Shown here: positions 1-10,529 of the stretch, piece by piece
Layout: every line of letters starts with the position of its first letter
Numbering within the stretch: the stretch's first letter is position 1
Origin: Piscinibacter defluvii
GTDB lineage: Bacteria > Pseudomonadota > Gammaproteobacteria > Burkholderiales > Burkholderiaceae_C
Assembly (NCBI RefSeq): GCF_004011805.1
Contig: NZ_RCHJ01000025.1
Location: 1 to 64,000, forward strand
Direction of reading: 5' to 3'
Length of the DNA: 64,000 bases
Made by a program: the position numbers and the translations under genes
Notes under the pieces: generated by a model
What the model saw: only the letters and a program-made list of their open reading frames with translations
What the model was told of the DNA's origin: nothing
Databases searched by the model: none

Positions 1-79
1 ATGGACATAGCCTCGGCCGAGCCGATCCGATGACGCGGCAGCAGGCCTGCCCGGTTCGGTGGCGAGGGAGAGTCGGGCG

Positions 80-1027
80 ATGAGCGCGGGGCACGACCAC
101 GCCTTGCCGGCAACGACCAAGGAGCGCTCCCTGCGCTGGGCATTGGTGTTGACCTCGGCCTTCCTCATCGCCGAGGTCGTGGGGGGCGTCGTTCTGAACA
201 GCCTTGCGCTGCTGTCCGATGCTGCGCACATGTTCACCGATGTGGCCGCGCTCGCGATTGCATTGGCGGCCATCAGGATCGCCCGCCGGCCGGCGGATCA
301 GCGCCGCACCTACGGTTACCACCGCTTCGAAATCCTGGCGGCGGCCTTCAATGCGCTGCTGTTGTTCGGCGTCGCCGGCTACATCCTGTTCGAAGCGTGG
401 CAGCGCTGGCGCCAGCCCGAGGAGGTGCAGACGACCGGGGTGCTGGTGGTGGCGGCGCTCGGGCTGGTGGTGAATCTCGCGAGCATGTGGATGTTGCGTT
501 CGGGCAAGGACGCCAGCCTGAACGTCAAGGGTGCCTATCTCGAGGTGTGGAGCGACATGCTGGGATCGATCGGCGTGATTGCTGGTGCGATCGTGATTCG
601 CGTCACTGGGTGGAACTGGGTCGATTCGGTGATCGCGGTGGCCATCGGGCTGTGGGTTCTGCCGCGGACCTGGGTGCTCTTGAAGGACACCCTGAACATC
701 CTGCTGGAAGGGGTTCCCGAAGGCATCGACATGGCGGCGGTCAGGCAGTCCCTGCTGGGCCTGCCGGGCGTTCTGGGCGTGCACGATCTTCACGTGTGGG
801 CCGTCACCAGCGGCCGGCCCAGTCTCACGGTTCACCTGGTGCATGCCCCCGAGGTAGCGGTGCCGGCAGACCTTCTCGAGCGGGCACGCGCAGTCCTCGC
901 GGCGGACCATCACATCACCCACACGACGGTCCAGCTCGAGACGCAGCCGTGCGCACAAGCCGACGTGGCCGTTGGTCCCGGGGGCAGCGACGACGAAGCC
1001 GCATCGCGTGAGGATGCTCATGCCTAG
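80..1027 (+). CDS. czcD: CzcD-like cation diffusion facilitator
   Basis: CDF-family inner-membrane antiporter, expected to export Zn/Co/Cd from the cytoplasm in exchange for protons. The 315-residue length is normal for the family. Residues 20-65 form the first two membrane segments. The metal site is visible as H50-x3-D54 in segment 2 and E155-x3-D159 in segment 5, followed by a cytoplasmic C-terminal domain from about residue 210. I chose the ATG at 80 because GGGAG lies just upstream; an in-frame GTG at 59 would add seven residues. The N-terminus is only mildly His-containing (GHDHA). The exact metal cannot be read from sequence. Confidence 0.9.
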   Translation: MSAGHDHALPATTKERSLRWALVLTSAFLIAEVVGGVVLNSLALLSDAAHMFTDVAALAIALAAIRIARRPADQRRTYGYHRFEILAAAFNALLLFGVAGYILFEAWQRWRQPEEVQTTGVLVVAALGLVVNLASMWMLRSGKDASLNVKGAYLEVWSDMLGSIGVIAGAIVIRVTGWNWVDSVIAVAIGLWVLPRTWVLLKDTLNILLEGVPEGIDMAAVRQSLLGLPGVLGVHDLHVWAVTSGRPSLTVHLVHAPEVAVPADLLERARAVLAADHHITHTTVQLETQPCAQADVAVGPGGSDDEAASREDAHA

Positions 1028-1171
1028 ACCTGCAGCGCGGGCAGCCGGACCGGCGTGCGCCATGGAGCCAGGCTGCACCCGGAGCCACGGCGACTGCAGC
1101 CCCAACCACTGGTGTGTCCGCTCGTCGACGCGGCGACCACACGTCATTTCCGCCAACTGAAGGAGAAGTGA

Positions 1172-1714
1172 ATGAGCTTCGATCGACGCAAGTTGCTCGC
1201 CGCAGCCCTGGGTGGCACGGCGCTGCTGACCACCGGTTGCATGACCAAACCCTTGCACCCGGCCAACGCCGATGGGACGTACTGCTACCGCATCGGCAGG
1301 AGCTACCGCCCCAAACTGACCTGCACGACGGGCCCCGTTCCCTCCGCGCAAGTCGAGTCACTGGCTCGCGATTTCGGTGGATCGGCCGATCGCCTCACGG
1401 TCTATCTCGTGCGCAAGCGCTGGGGTGATACGGAGCACGTGATCTCGGTGTCGACCCCAGGGGCGGCCGCAGCGCAAACCGTGCCCGAGACCTTTGCGCG
1501 CCTGCGGCTGACACCCGGACAGCATGTGCTGACCGCCACATGGCCCGAAGGAACGGCAGGCCTCGAAATCGCGGGCAAGGCTGGCGAAGTGCTGGTCGTG
1601 GAAGTGATCGGCCAAGTCTGGGCCTGGGGCAGCAAGTACCGCCTCGAGCCTGGAACGATCGACGACGCCCGCGAACGCACGCGCAACCTCCGACTGGTTG
1701 CGGACGTTGGTTGA
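1172..1714 (+). CDS. Putative lipoprotein, paralogue of the gene at 25753
   Basis: Secreted lipoprotein of 180 residues and unknown function. A signal peptide ends in a lipobox-like TTGC near residue 24. The mature part has a CY...TCT pair of cysteines, then PVPS, LTVYLVRKRWGD, a PGxH stretch and a closing RLVADV. The same series of motifs occurs in the lipoprotein at 25753-26289, so the two are paralogues placed beside different metal exporters. A GGAG precedes the ATG. Its position after the CDF gene suggests a periplasmic or outer-membrane role in metal stress, but no catalytic or binding motif is recognisable. Confidence 0.8.
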   Translation: MSFDRRKLLAAALGGTALLTTGCMTKPLHPANADGTYCYRIGRSYRPKLTCTTGPVPSAQVESLARDFGGSADRLTVYLVRKRWGDTEHVISVSTPGAAAAQTVPETFARLRLTPGQHVLTATWPEGTAGLEIAGKAGEVLVVEVIGQVWAWGSKYRLEPGTIDDARERTRNLRLVADVG

Positions 1715-1782
1715 AGACGCTTGCGACCTCGTGACGCGAGCGATAGCGGGTGCCCGAACAGCGCGGGCAAGCGAATTCCAGC

Positions 1783-2034
1783 ATGAGACCCCGACTGGCC
1801 GATCCCGAGCTCTCGCTGGCGATGACCTGGATCTGGATCGGCGTGCTGCTCGCCGCGCTGGTGGGGTATGGGATCTTCCGCTGGTGGCGACGTGGACATC
1901 CGCGCAAGCAGCCACCAGCACCGTTGAGCTACTCCGCCGAACTGAGCCAGCGCTTGCAGAAGAACATGACCAAGGGCACGAAGCGCAGGCGGCGCGGCAA
2001 GACCGCGAAGAAGAAGCCGCCGCGTCGCCCGTGA
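1783..2034 (+). CDS. Small single-span membrane protein, basic tail
   Basis: About 83 residues with one hydrophobic segment (TWIWIGVLLAALVGYGIF) followed by a strongly basic C-terminus ending in repeated R/K runs, so the tail probably faces the cytoplasm. The start is uncertain: ATG at 1783 is used, but GTG at 1750 or ATG at 1822 are in frame. No family recognised. It ends 15 bases before the convergent DUF4148 gene. Confidence 0.5.
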   Translation: MRPRLADPELSLAMTWIWIGVLLAALVGYGIFRWWRRGHPRKQPPAPLSYSAELSQRLQKNMTKGTKRRRRGKTAKKKPPRRP

Positions 2035-2048
2035 AAAGTGTGCCGAGA

Positions 2049-2384
2049 TCAGCCGCCCGTCTGCAGTTCGAGGCGCGCGCGGCGGGCATCGGGCGACTCG
2101 GCGCGCATCTCGTCGATGACCTGCTGCCGCGTCTTCGGCGGCTCGGAACTCTTGACCGGCAACGGCGCCCCACGCTGCAACAGCGCCAGCGTGCCGTCCT
2201 TGCGCGCTGCGTCGACCTCGGCCATCACCTGGGCACGGGTCTTGGCGCTCTTGAAGTGCTCGGGGTGGTAGGTCACACCGGCTTCGCCGCCTGTGGTGTG
2301 CCAGACCGAATTGGCCTGCGCCGCCAGCGGCAGCGTGAACGCGAAGGCGACGGCAGGGACCAGAGCGAGACGGAAGACATTCAT
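2049..2384 (-). CDS. DUF4148 family periplasmic protein
   Basis: Secreted 111-residue protein with an N-terminal signal peptide ending near LAAQANS. The body contains the two short KTRxQVxxE repeats (residues 48-56 and 84-91) typical of DUF4148, a family concentrated in Burkholderiales and of unknown function. AAGGA precedes the ATG. It is transcribed divergently from the metal response regulator at 2534, and the intervening region carries a TGACAG-type box, so it may belong to that regulon. Confidence 0.85.
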   Translation of the reverse strand: MNVFRLALVPAVAFAFTLPLAAQANSVWHTTGGEAGVTYHPEHFKSAKTRAQVMAEVDAARKDGTLALLQRGAPLPVKSSEPPKTRQQVIDEMRAESPDARRARLELQTGG

Positions 2385-2487
2385 GTGGAGATCCTTTCAG
2401 GGGGAAGAGCAGGAGACCTGCGATGGCATGCCCGAAGGCATGCCGCCACTGTAGGAATCGGTGCCCCACACGAAGGAAACGAACAGA

Positions 2488-2501
2488 TGACAGTTTGGAC
2501 A
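2488..2501 (+). promoter_or_regulatory. Candidate heavy-metal response-regulator box 1
   Basis: The sequence TGACAGTTTGGACA lies in the divergent region between the DUF4148 gene and the response regulator at 2534. It agrees with two further sites at 4932 and 10997 as TGACAGTTYKGKCA. The half-sites resemble the TGACA/TGTCA arms of CusR/CopR-type operators. This is the weakest palindrome of the three. Binding is inferred. Confidence 0.5.
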
Positions 2502-2533
2502 GGCCGCGTGCGCCAACAGGCGGAGGCACGGCC

Positions 2534-3220
2534 ATGAAGCTCCTGATCGTGGAGGACGAGGCCAAGCTGGCCGACTACCTGCGCAAGGGTCTGGTGGAGG
2601 AGGGCTATGTCGTCGAGGTGGCCGGCAACGGAATCGACGGGCTGCACATGGCGACCGAGGGCAGCCACGACCTCATCGTGCTCGACGCCATGCTGCCCGG
2701 CATCGACGGGCTCGGCCTGCTGGCGGCGCTACGCCAGAGCAGGCAGACGCCGGTGATCATGCTGACCGCCCGCCACCGCGTGGAAGACCGGGTGCGCGGC
2801 CTGAAAGCCGGCGCTGACGACTATCTCGTCAAGCCGTTCGCCTTCTCCGAACTGGTGGCCCGCATCGAGGTACTGCTGCGCCGCGCCGCCGGCGCCGCGC
2901 CGGCGCCCGACGCCCTGCTGCTGTCGCTGGGTGACCTGCAGGTGGACCTGGCGCGGCGACGTGCCGTGCGCGCCGGCCAGCGTCTGGAACTGTCCGCGAA
3001 GGAGTTTCAGCTGCTGACGCTGCTGATGCGCCGCAAGGGCGAAGTGCTCTCCCGTACCGAGATCGCCGAGCAGGTCTGGGACGTCAATTTCGACCACGGC
3101 ACCAATGTGATCGACGTCGCCATCCGGCGCCTGCGCGGGAAGCTGGACTTGCCCTTCGAGCACCCGCTGCTGCACACCGTGCGCGGGATGGGCTACGTGC
3201 TCGAGGACCGCAGCTCATGA
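2534..3220 (+). CDS. Heavy-metal response regulator, OmpR/CopR-CusR type
   Basis: Transcription factor of 228 residues with a receiver domain (residues 1-115) and a winged-helix DNA-binding domain (130-225). The acidic pocket (EDE), phosphoacceptor D51 in LIVLDAMLPG and the LVKPF lysine are all present. Overall it matches the CopR/CusR/IrlR group. The ATG at 2534 follows a GGAGG. Its stop overlaps the kinase start by four bases (ATGA), so the two are translationally coupled. Probable targets are the three TGACAG boxes nearby, including its own promoter. Confidence 0.9.
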   Translation: MKLLIVEDEAKLADYLRKGLVEEGYVVEVAGNGIDGLHMATEGSHDLIVLDAMLPGIDGLGLLAALRQSRQTPVIMLTARHRVEDRVRGLKAGADDYLVKPFAFSELVARIEVLLRRAAGAAPAPDALLLSLGDLQVDLARRRAVRAGQRLELSAKEFQLLTLLMRRKGEVLSRTEIAEQVWDVNFDHGTNVIDVAIRRLRGKLDLPFEHPLLHTVRGMGYVLEDRSS

Positions 3221-4545
3221 GTCGGCTGCACGCTGGATCGCTCGACCGCCGCCTGGCTCGCTGGCTCGCACTTCTGGCCCTGGCGGGGCTCACGCTGACG
3301 TGCCTGGGTGTCTACATGGCGACGGCCCTGAGCTTCGAGGACCGGCAGGCGGACACGCTGCGCCAGAAGCAACTCCAGGTGCGCCATCTGATCGCCGAGG
3401 CCGGCGTGGTGGGAAATGCGGCGCTGACGCACAAGCTCGACGATGCGATGGTCGGCCGGCAGGACCTGACACTGGTGCTCACCGATGCCACGAACCAGGT
3501 CCTGTATGCCGGACCCACCGCGCCGCCACCGCGCCAGACCCTGGTCACGCGGTTTGAGGCGGCAACGGCATCCGGGCCGGTGCAGGCGACCCTGACGCTG
3601 GACACCACCGAGGACGACCGTGTCCTGTCCCGACTTGCCCGCACGCTCGCCGCGGCCGCGCTGGCCGGGTCTTTCATCATTGCAGTGGGCGGTTTCACGC
3701 TCGTGCAGCTTGGACTGCGCCCGGTCCGCAACCTCGCCTTTCAGGTCCAGGCATTGGCGGCCGACACACTGGATCGCCGGCTCGATGGATCGGCCCAGCC
3801 GGAGGAACTGGCCGCACTGGTTCAGCATGTCAACGATCTGCTGGACCGATTGCACCGGGCCTACGAGCAACTGGAGGCCTTCAATGCCGACGTCGCGCAT
3901 GAGTTGTTCACGCCGCTGGCGACGCTGATTGGCGGTACGGAGGTCGCCCTGCGCAAGGCCCGCGAAGCCGATGAACTGCGCGACGTGCTGGGCGAGCACC
4001 TCGAGGAACTCCAGCGCATGTCGCTGATCGTTCAGGACATGCTCTTCCTGTCCCAGGCTGACCGCGGCGCGAAAGCGCGGCGCGAGACAGTGCAGAGCCT
4101 TGCCGACGTCGCCAGCGCGGTGGCCGAGCTGCACGAGGCACACATGGAAGAGGCTGGACTACGCTGGCGCGTCGACGGCGACGCGGGTGGCGCCGTCGAC
4201 GCCCGCTTGCTTCAGCGGGCCCTGTCCAATCTCATTGGCAATGCCACACGACACGCGCAACGCGGCAGCGAGGTGATCGTGAGGATCGAGGCGACCCGTG
4301 ACGAGGCCTCGCTGAGCGTGGTGAATCAAGGCGCGACGATCGCGCCCGAACACCTGCCGCGTCTGTTCGATCGGTTCTACCGGGTCGATGCCTCTCGCAG
4401 CGGAGCGGCCCGCAACCACGGGCTGGGCCTGGCCATCGTGGCCGCCATCGCGCGAATGCACGGTGGGCGGGTGGCGGCCACCTCTAGCGACGGAATCACG
4501 TCCATCGGGCTCGTCATGCCGACGACGCCCACCGAACCGGCCTGA
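3217..4545 (+). CDS. Heavy-metal sensor histidine kinase, CusS/IrlS type
   Basis: Inner-membrane sensor kinase of 442 residues: membrane segments near residues 18-36 and 145-167 flank a periplasmic sensing domain, followed by HAMP, dimerisation/phosphoacceptor and ATPase domains. N-box (LSNLIGNATRHA) and G-box (NHGLGLAIV) are intact. Phosphoacceptor H228 sits in VAHELFTPLATL, where the usual arginine of HELRTPL is replaced by Phe231. It pairs with the regulator at 2534. The sensed metal is not evident. Confidence 0.88.
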   Translation: MSRLHAGSLDRRLARWLALLALAGLTLTCLGVYMATALSFEDRQADTLRQKQLQVRHLIAEAGVVGNAALTHKLDDAMVGRQDLTLVLTDATNQVLYAGPTAPPPRQTLVTRFEAATASGPVQATLTLDTTEDDRVLSRLARTLAAAALAGSFIIAVGGFTLVQLGLRPVRNLAFQVQALAADTLDRRLDGSAQPEELAALVQHVNDLLDRLHRAYEQLEAFNADVAHELFTPLATLIGGTEVALRKAREADELRDVLGEHLEELQRMSLIVQDMLFLSQADRGAKARRETVQSLADVASAVAELHEAHMEEAGLRWRVDGDAGGAVDARLLQRALSNLIGNATRHAQRGSEVIVRIEATRDEASLSVVNQGATIAPEHLPRLFDRFYRVDASRSGAARNHGLGLAIVAAIARMHGGRVAATSSDGITSIGLVMPTTPTEPA

Positions 4546-4548
4546 CGG

Positions 4549-4860
4549 TCAGAGGCAACTGCCTGCGATATCCCGAGCGCGGCCGGGCGCGGTCATGCGG
4601 TCCAGCTTCTTGGCATCCGCCAGGCTGAGCCCGGTGGCCGGCGCTGACGACGGTACGACCATCCCGGCATTGTCCAAGCGCTTCGCGACGGCGAGCGTCA
4701 CGCCGCTCATCACAGGCGCAGTGGTCGCTGCAGGTGCCAAAGCCCGGTCCTCCAGGCGCTTCATCTTGGCGACGTCGGCCGTGCAAACAGTGGCCGCAGA
4801 CGCCGTACCCGCCAACATCAGCGACAGCATCGCGAGCGCGGCACTCAGAGAGGTCTTCAT
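4549..4860 (-). CDS. Small secreted protein of unknown function
   Basis: 103 residues with a signal peptide cleaved around AGTASAA. The mature part has two similar blocks, VAKMKRLEDRA and ADAKKLDRMTA, with a related VAKRLDNAG between them, and one cysteine near each end, so it may be a short repeat protein. It lies convergent to the sensor kinase (3-base gap). A perfect TGACAG-TT-CTGTCA palindrome lies 72 bases upstream of its start, suggesting control by the metal response regulator at 2534. No family recognised. Confidence 0.7.
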   Translation of the reverse strand: MKTSLSAALAMLSLMLAGTASAATVCTADVAKMKRLEDRALAPAATTAPVMSGVTLAVAKRLDNAGMVVPSSAPATGLSLADAKKLDRMTAPGRARDIAGSCL

Positions 4861-5368
4861 GGTTTGCTTGGAGTTCGTTGTGACGGCATCCAGTGTGGAT
4901 GGCGACGACTGACGCGCCTTGAACGGCAAGATGACAGTTCTGTCAGAACCCGGCCGGCATGGTCGCAACAGGTGCCGGTCCCGGCGCGCAGGCGATGCGA
5001 AACGCGGAAGCGGTTGTTCACTAGCACTGTCTGGCTGCGGAAGATTCGCCGAGCCGGCACGGGCCGATGGGCATGAACGGCAGGCACATCCCTGGACGCT
5101 TCGATTGCGACCGGCGAAAGCGACAGCGCGGTCGGCCTCGGTCCGCTCAACCGCGTCCCGGCGTCGGCGTCGAACAGCGGAACGCCAGCCACTCGGCAAG
5201 GACGCGTGAGAGACCCCGTGCCATGTGATGGATCAGTCATCACGGTTCCGGCGATGCTGCGCGCCGCTCGCCGCGTACCTGAAGGCGCGCCCGGGTTCAG
5301 CGATCTCAGCAGCGCTGTCGCGTCCCGGTGCACCCGGCACTGCGGATCAGCACGGAACTCAAGCTCAA
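4861..5368. other. 508-base intergenic region
   Basis: No convincing gene; the open frames here lack homology features. It contains the palindrome at 4932-4945 and an inverted repeat GTGATG-N7-CATCAC at 5225-5243 that could be a weak hairpin behind the DsbA-like gene. Otherwise I see nothing. Confidence 0.5.
4932..4945. promoter_or_regulatory. Candidate heavy-metal response-regulator box 2
   Basis: Inverted repeat TGACAG-TT-CTGTCA with perfect 6-base arms, the best copy of the box shared with 2488 and 10997. It lies 72 bases upstream of the secreted 103-residue protein at 4860 (minus strand). The form resembles the known cusR box (TGACA...TGTCA). Function inferred. Confidence 0.6.
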
Positions 5369-6025
5369 TCAGCGCGTCGCTGATTTCTTGAGTTCCTGCT
5401 CGACAAGTGCCTTCAACTGCGCCTCACCGAACTCGCGCAGCGGCGAGCCGTTGACGAAGAACCCGGGCGTCTTGTCCACCTTCAGTGCCTGCATGTCCGC
5501 GATGTCCTGCCGCAGCAGCTGGTCGATGGTCGGCCCGTCGGCATCCGCCCTGGCCTTCGTCATGTCGAGACCGACGTCGCTGATGAGTGACCAGATCATG
5601 TCGGGCTGCGGGCGGTCATGAGAGGCCCATTGAGGCTGGGCAGCAAGGGTACGCTCGAACGCTTCCCAGTACTTGCCCTGCAAGCGGGCCGCTTCGAGGA
5701 TCTTGACCGCCGTGTCTGATCCCGGGTGCAGCGGGGCGTAGCGCACGACCAGCCTGACCTGGCCGAAGCTCGCGTTGACCATGCTCTTGACGATCGGGTA
5801 GAAAGCTCGGCACGTCTCGCAGGACGGATCGAAGAACTCGACGATCGTCACCTTCGCCGCCGGATTGCCGAAAACGGGCGAGTGCGGTCTGACCAATGCT
5901 TCGATGTTCGTCTGCGCCGCCTGCTTCACTTCCTGGTTCGCGCGGTTCGTGAAGACCGCGACGCCGGCCACAAAGGCCAGAACGACCGCCGCGGCGGTGC
6001 CGAGAACGATCCATTGCCTGTTCAT
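5369..6025 (-). CDS. DsbA-family thiol oxidoreductase, membrane-anchored
   Basis: 218 residues: N-terminal membrane anchor (residues 6-25), then a thioredoxin-fold domain with redox motif C69-E-T-C72 (in FFDPSCETC) and a cis-proline loop (DKTPGFFVNG). It probably acts on periplasmic cysteines as an oxidase or isomerase. Its ATG overlaps the stop of the DsbB gene by four bases, so the two are a coupled redox pair. It is the last member of the ATGA-linked chain that begins with lspA. Confidence 0.88.
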   Translation of the reverse strand: MNRQWIVLGTAAAVVLAFVAGVAVFTNRANQEVKQAAQTNIEALVRPHSPVFGNPAAKVTIVEFFDPSCETCRAFYPIVKSMVNASFGQVRLVVRYAPLHPGSDTAVKILEAARLQGKYWEAFERTLAAQPQWASHDRPQPDMIWSLISDVGLDMTKARADADGPTIDQLLRQDIADMQALKVDKTPGFFVNGSPLREFGEAQLKALVEQELKKSATR

Positions 6026-6480
6026 GTTGTTGCCCTCGCTCTTGCCATCCACAACGCCACCAGGATGCCCGAGAACGCCGTGAGCGACAGCAAGGGAATC
6101 GGCACGACGCCAGCCACCTGAACGTCGGCGTCCGCGCAGGACGACCCCTTGCCGCACGGCACCAGCCCTTCCGACACCACGCCCCAGAAGACCAGCAGGT
6201 GGTACGCGGCGATGCCCCATCCCACGCCGGCCAGCGGCAGTGCGTAGCGAACGCTGCGCACATCCGATGTGAACAGGCCCAGGCCGAGCACCAACACCAG
6301 CGGAAACATCGCGATGCGCTGGTACCAGCACAGCACGCACGGCGTCTTGCCCATCACCTCGCCCAGAAACAGCGCGCCGGACGTGGCCAGCAGCGCCAGC
6401 AACCAGGCCAGGAACAGGGGCGTCCAGAACGCGGCGTTCCGGCCGTCGCCATGCGGGGCAATCGGCTGTTCTTCGCTCAT
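6022..6480 (-). CDS. dsbB: DsbB-family disulfide bond formation protein
   Basis: Inner-membrane quinone reductase that reoxidises DsbA-type proteins. 152 residues with four predicted membrane segments. Both periplasmic cysteine pairs are visible: C48-VL-C51 in TPCVLCWYQR and C109/C115 in the second loop. Start and stop both overlap neighbours as ATGA, which ties it to the PCu(A)C gene upstream and the DsbA-like gene downstream. It is probably a dedicated copy rather than the housekeeping DsbB. Confidence 0.9.
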   Translation of the reverse strand: MSEEQPIAPHGDGRNAAFWTPLFLAWLLALLATSGALFLGEVMGKTPCVLCWYQRIAMFPLVLVLGLGLFTSDVRSVRYALPLAGVGWGIAAYHLLVFWGVVSEGLVPCGKGSSCADADVQVAGVVPIPLLSLTAFSGILVALWMARARATT

Positions 6481-6986
6481 CGTGTCGGCGGCGTGAATCC
6501 AGCCGTCGCGTTCACCTCGACCTTCGACACGCTCCCGTCGGCCGCCGTGAACGAGAGCACCAGGGGCACGCGCTCGCCCGCCTTGATCTGCTTTTTCAGG
6601 TCCATCATCATGACGTGCAGGCCGCCCGACTTCAGCTCGATCGTCTGGCCGGCCTTCAAGGGCACACGATCGGCTGGCCGCATCCGCATGATGCCCTGGT
6701 CCATCCACATCTCGTGAACTTCGACGATGCCGGCGACCGGCGAACTGGCGCCCGTCAGCACGACTTCCTTCTGGGCGGTCAGCCGCATGAAGGCGCCGGT
6801 GGCCGACTGGTTCGGCACAGTGGCGCGTGCCCAGGCGCCATCGACGGTCACCTGCGCGTGGACCGCCGACGCGGTACCCGCAGCCAGCAGCGCAGCGAGG
6901 CAACAGGACAACACACGATTCGGAGAGGGAAAGCTCGTCCTTGTCGTTCTCGCCCGGAGGTCCGTGGGAGGCGCTTGTAGACTCAT
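6477..6986 (-). CDS. PCu(A)C periplasmic copper chaperone
   Basis: 169 residues with a long signal peptide (cleavage near residue 45). The full copper ligand motif is present: H91-x10-M102-x21-H124-x-M126. Family members bind Cu(I) in the periplasm and deliver it, for example to cytochrome oxidase CuA sites. ATG and stop overlap both neighbours (lspA and dsbB) by four bases. Its presence inside a Cd/Pb/Zn ATPase operon is unusual and may mean periplasmic metal buffering rather than oxidase assembly. Confidence 0.9.
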   Translation of the reverse strand: MSLQAPPTDLRARTTRTSFPSPNRVLSCCLAALLAAGTASAVHAQVTVDGAWARATVPNQSATGAFMRLTAQKEVVLTGASSPVAGIVEVHEMWMDQGIMRMRPADRVPLKAGQTIELKSGGLHVMMMDLKKQIKAGERVPLVLSFTAADGSVSKVEVNATAGFTPPTR

Positions 6987-7534
6987 GTTGTGCCTCTTCG
7001 GCCGACCTCGCGCGAATCGTCCCTCGACCCGAGCGAGGCCGCGATGAGCAGCGCCGCGCTGCCGACGATGAAGATATCCGCCAGATTGAAGGCGGGCCAG
7101 TGCATGCCGCGCCAATGCAGGTCGAGGTAGTCGACGACGGCGCCGATGCGCAGCCGGTCCGCGACGTTGCCGAGTGCGCCGCCGATCAGCCCGACATAGG
7201 CTGCCGATACGAGTCGGCCGCGAATGCCGCGCCACAGCAGCACGGCGAGCGCCGCGCTGACGACGACACCGACCGCGGTCAACGCGTGACGCTGCCAGCC
7301 GCCGGCCTCGGCGAGGAACGAGAACGAGGCGCCGGGGTTGAGGACATGGACCAGATTGAACCAGGCGGTGATGGCCATGACTTCGCCACGAGGCAGACTC
7401 GTGGCGATTGTCCATTTGACGAACTGGTCCAGCGAGAGCAACAAGGCAGCGGCACCCATGAGGCACCACCAGAGCCGGTGCCGGGCAGCCCTCGCGGCGC
7501 GTGGTGCGGCGAGACCGGCAGCTGCGTGCGTCAT
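6983..7534 (-). CDS. lspA: Signal peptidase II (lipoprotein signal peptidase)
   Basis: Inner-membrane aspartyl protease that cleaves prolipoproteins. 183 residues, four membrane segments, with catalytic aspartates D126 (GALGNVADR) and D153 (FNLADI) in the expected motifs. LspA copies are known inside lead and cadmium resistance operons (PbrC of Cupriavidus), and the gene's place between the P-type ATPase and periplasmic metal proteins fits that class. Coupled to the downstream PCu(A)C gene by ATGA. This is probably an accessory copy, not the essential one next to ileS. Confidence 0.92.
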   Translation of the reverse strand: MTHAAAGLAAPRAARAARHRLWWCLMGAAALLLSLDQFVKWTIATSLPRGEVMAITAWFNLVHVLNPGASFSFLAEAGGWQRHALTAVGVVVSAALAVLLWRGIRGRLVSAAYVGLIGGALGNVADRLRIGAVVDYLDLHWRGMHWPAFNLADIFIVGSAALLIAASLGSRDDSREVGRRGTT

Positions 7535-7579
7535 CGTTCGCAGGTCTCGGTCAATGGCATGCTTTTGCGGAGCCCGCTA

Positions 7580-7873
7580 TCAATCGAAGAGATCTCGCAG
7601 GAACGACCTGCGCTTGTGACCACTGGCGTAGCGGTCGTCATGTCGCGAATGGTGACCTCCGTGGCCGTGCTCGGGTGTCGCTGAAGGGAACTGTGGTGCG
7701 GCGGGCATCGGAAGGGGAGCCGCCGCACTCGATTCCATGGCCGAGCGTTCGACGATCTTGTCGAGTTCACCGCGGTCCAGCCAGACGCCGCGGCACTTGG
7801 GACAGAAATCAATTTCGATGCCCTGACGCTCCATCATCGACAGGCGCTCGGTCTTGCACACGGGACAATCCAC
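7580..7873 (-). CDS. TFIIB-type zinc-ribbon protein
   Basis: 97 residues beginning VDCPVCKTERL, with a four-cysteine zinc ribbon (CPVC ... FCPKC) followed by GVWLDRGELDKI, the signature of the zf-TFIIB/COG3809 family. The C-terminal part is rich in His and Pro. The start is GTG at 7873, preceded by AGGAG; no ATG is suitable. Often found near metal exporters; possible roles are zinc binding or a chaperone-like function, neither proven. Confidence 0.8.
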   Translation of the reverse strand: MDCPVCKTERLSMMERQGIEIDFCPKCRGVWLDRGELDKIVERSAMESSAAAPLPMPAAPQFPSATPEHGHGGHHSRHDDRYASGHKRRSFLRDLFD

Positions 7874-7883
7874 TTTCTGACTC

Positions 7884-8110
7884 CTAGTTGCCGAGCAGAT
7901 GCTCGATATCGGGTGGGATGGGCATCGGGACGGGGCACTGACATTCGTTCGTCCTGTATGGCAACGGGGTAGCCGGCTCGAGAGAGAACCGACGGCGACG
8001 AGCGCAACGCGCATGAACTGGCTGCGTCGCAGCAGCATTGCCTGCGACAAGCCGCTGCCAGGCTTCAGAGTCGGGCCTCTCGAAAGCAGCGCCCCGGAAT
8101 GAGCCTGATG

Positions 8111-8114
<4 letters not shown>
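7884..8114 (-). CDS. Possible small protein between cadA and zinc ribbon
   Basis: 76-residue open frame whose ATG overlaps the cadA stop codon (ATGA), as do several true gene pairs in this operon, and which ends just before the ribosome-binding site of the next gene. It contains CQCPVPMPIPP near the end and an RRRR run. No family recognised, and the composition is not clearly protein-like, so it may be only a chance frame filling the gap. Confidence 0.3.
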
Positions 8115-10432
<2,318 letters not shown>

Positions 10433-10460
10433 CGCAAGAATCCTCTTTGACCTTGCCGTC

Positions 10461-10491
10461 ATTGAAAACCCTGTAGCCGGTGTAGAGTCAA
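10461..10491 (-). promoter_or_regulatory. MerR-type cadA promoter/operator (CadR site)
   Basis: On the minus strand a -35 TTGACT (10486-10491) and -10 TTCAAT (10461-10466) are 19 bases apart, the overlong spacing typical of MerR-family targets, and the spacer holds the imperfect dyad CTCTAC...CTACAGGG. It sits between cadR and cadA. The 13-base stretch AACCCTGTAGCCG (10467-10479, plus strand) recurs at 11946 upstream of czcI. Confidence 0.8.
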
Positions 10492-10529
10492 GTCCCTGTC
10501 CCGATCAGGGAAGTCGAAAGATTGCAGCC

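Noticed and set aside
1-33. Short frame MDIASAEPIR at the left edge
   Set aside because: Could be the tail of an upstream gene or chance; too little to assign.
1395-1907. Minus-strand frame with LEFACPRCSGTRYRSRHE, resembling a zinc ribbon
   Set aside because: Only one CxxC, no partner pair, and it lies opposite a convincing lipoprotein gene; probably chance.
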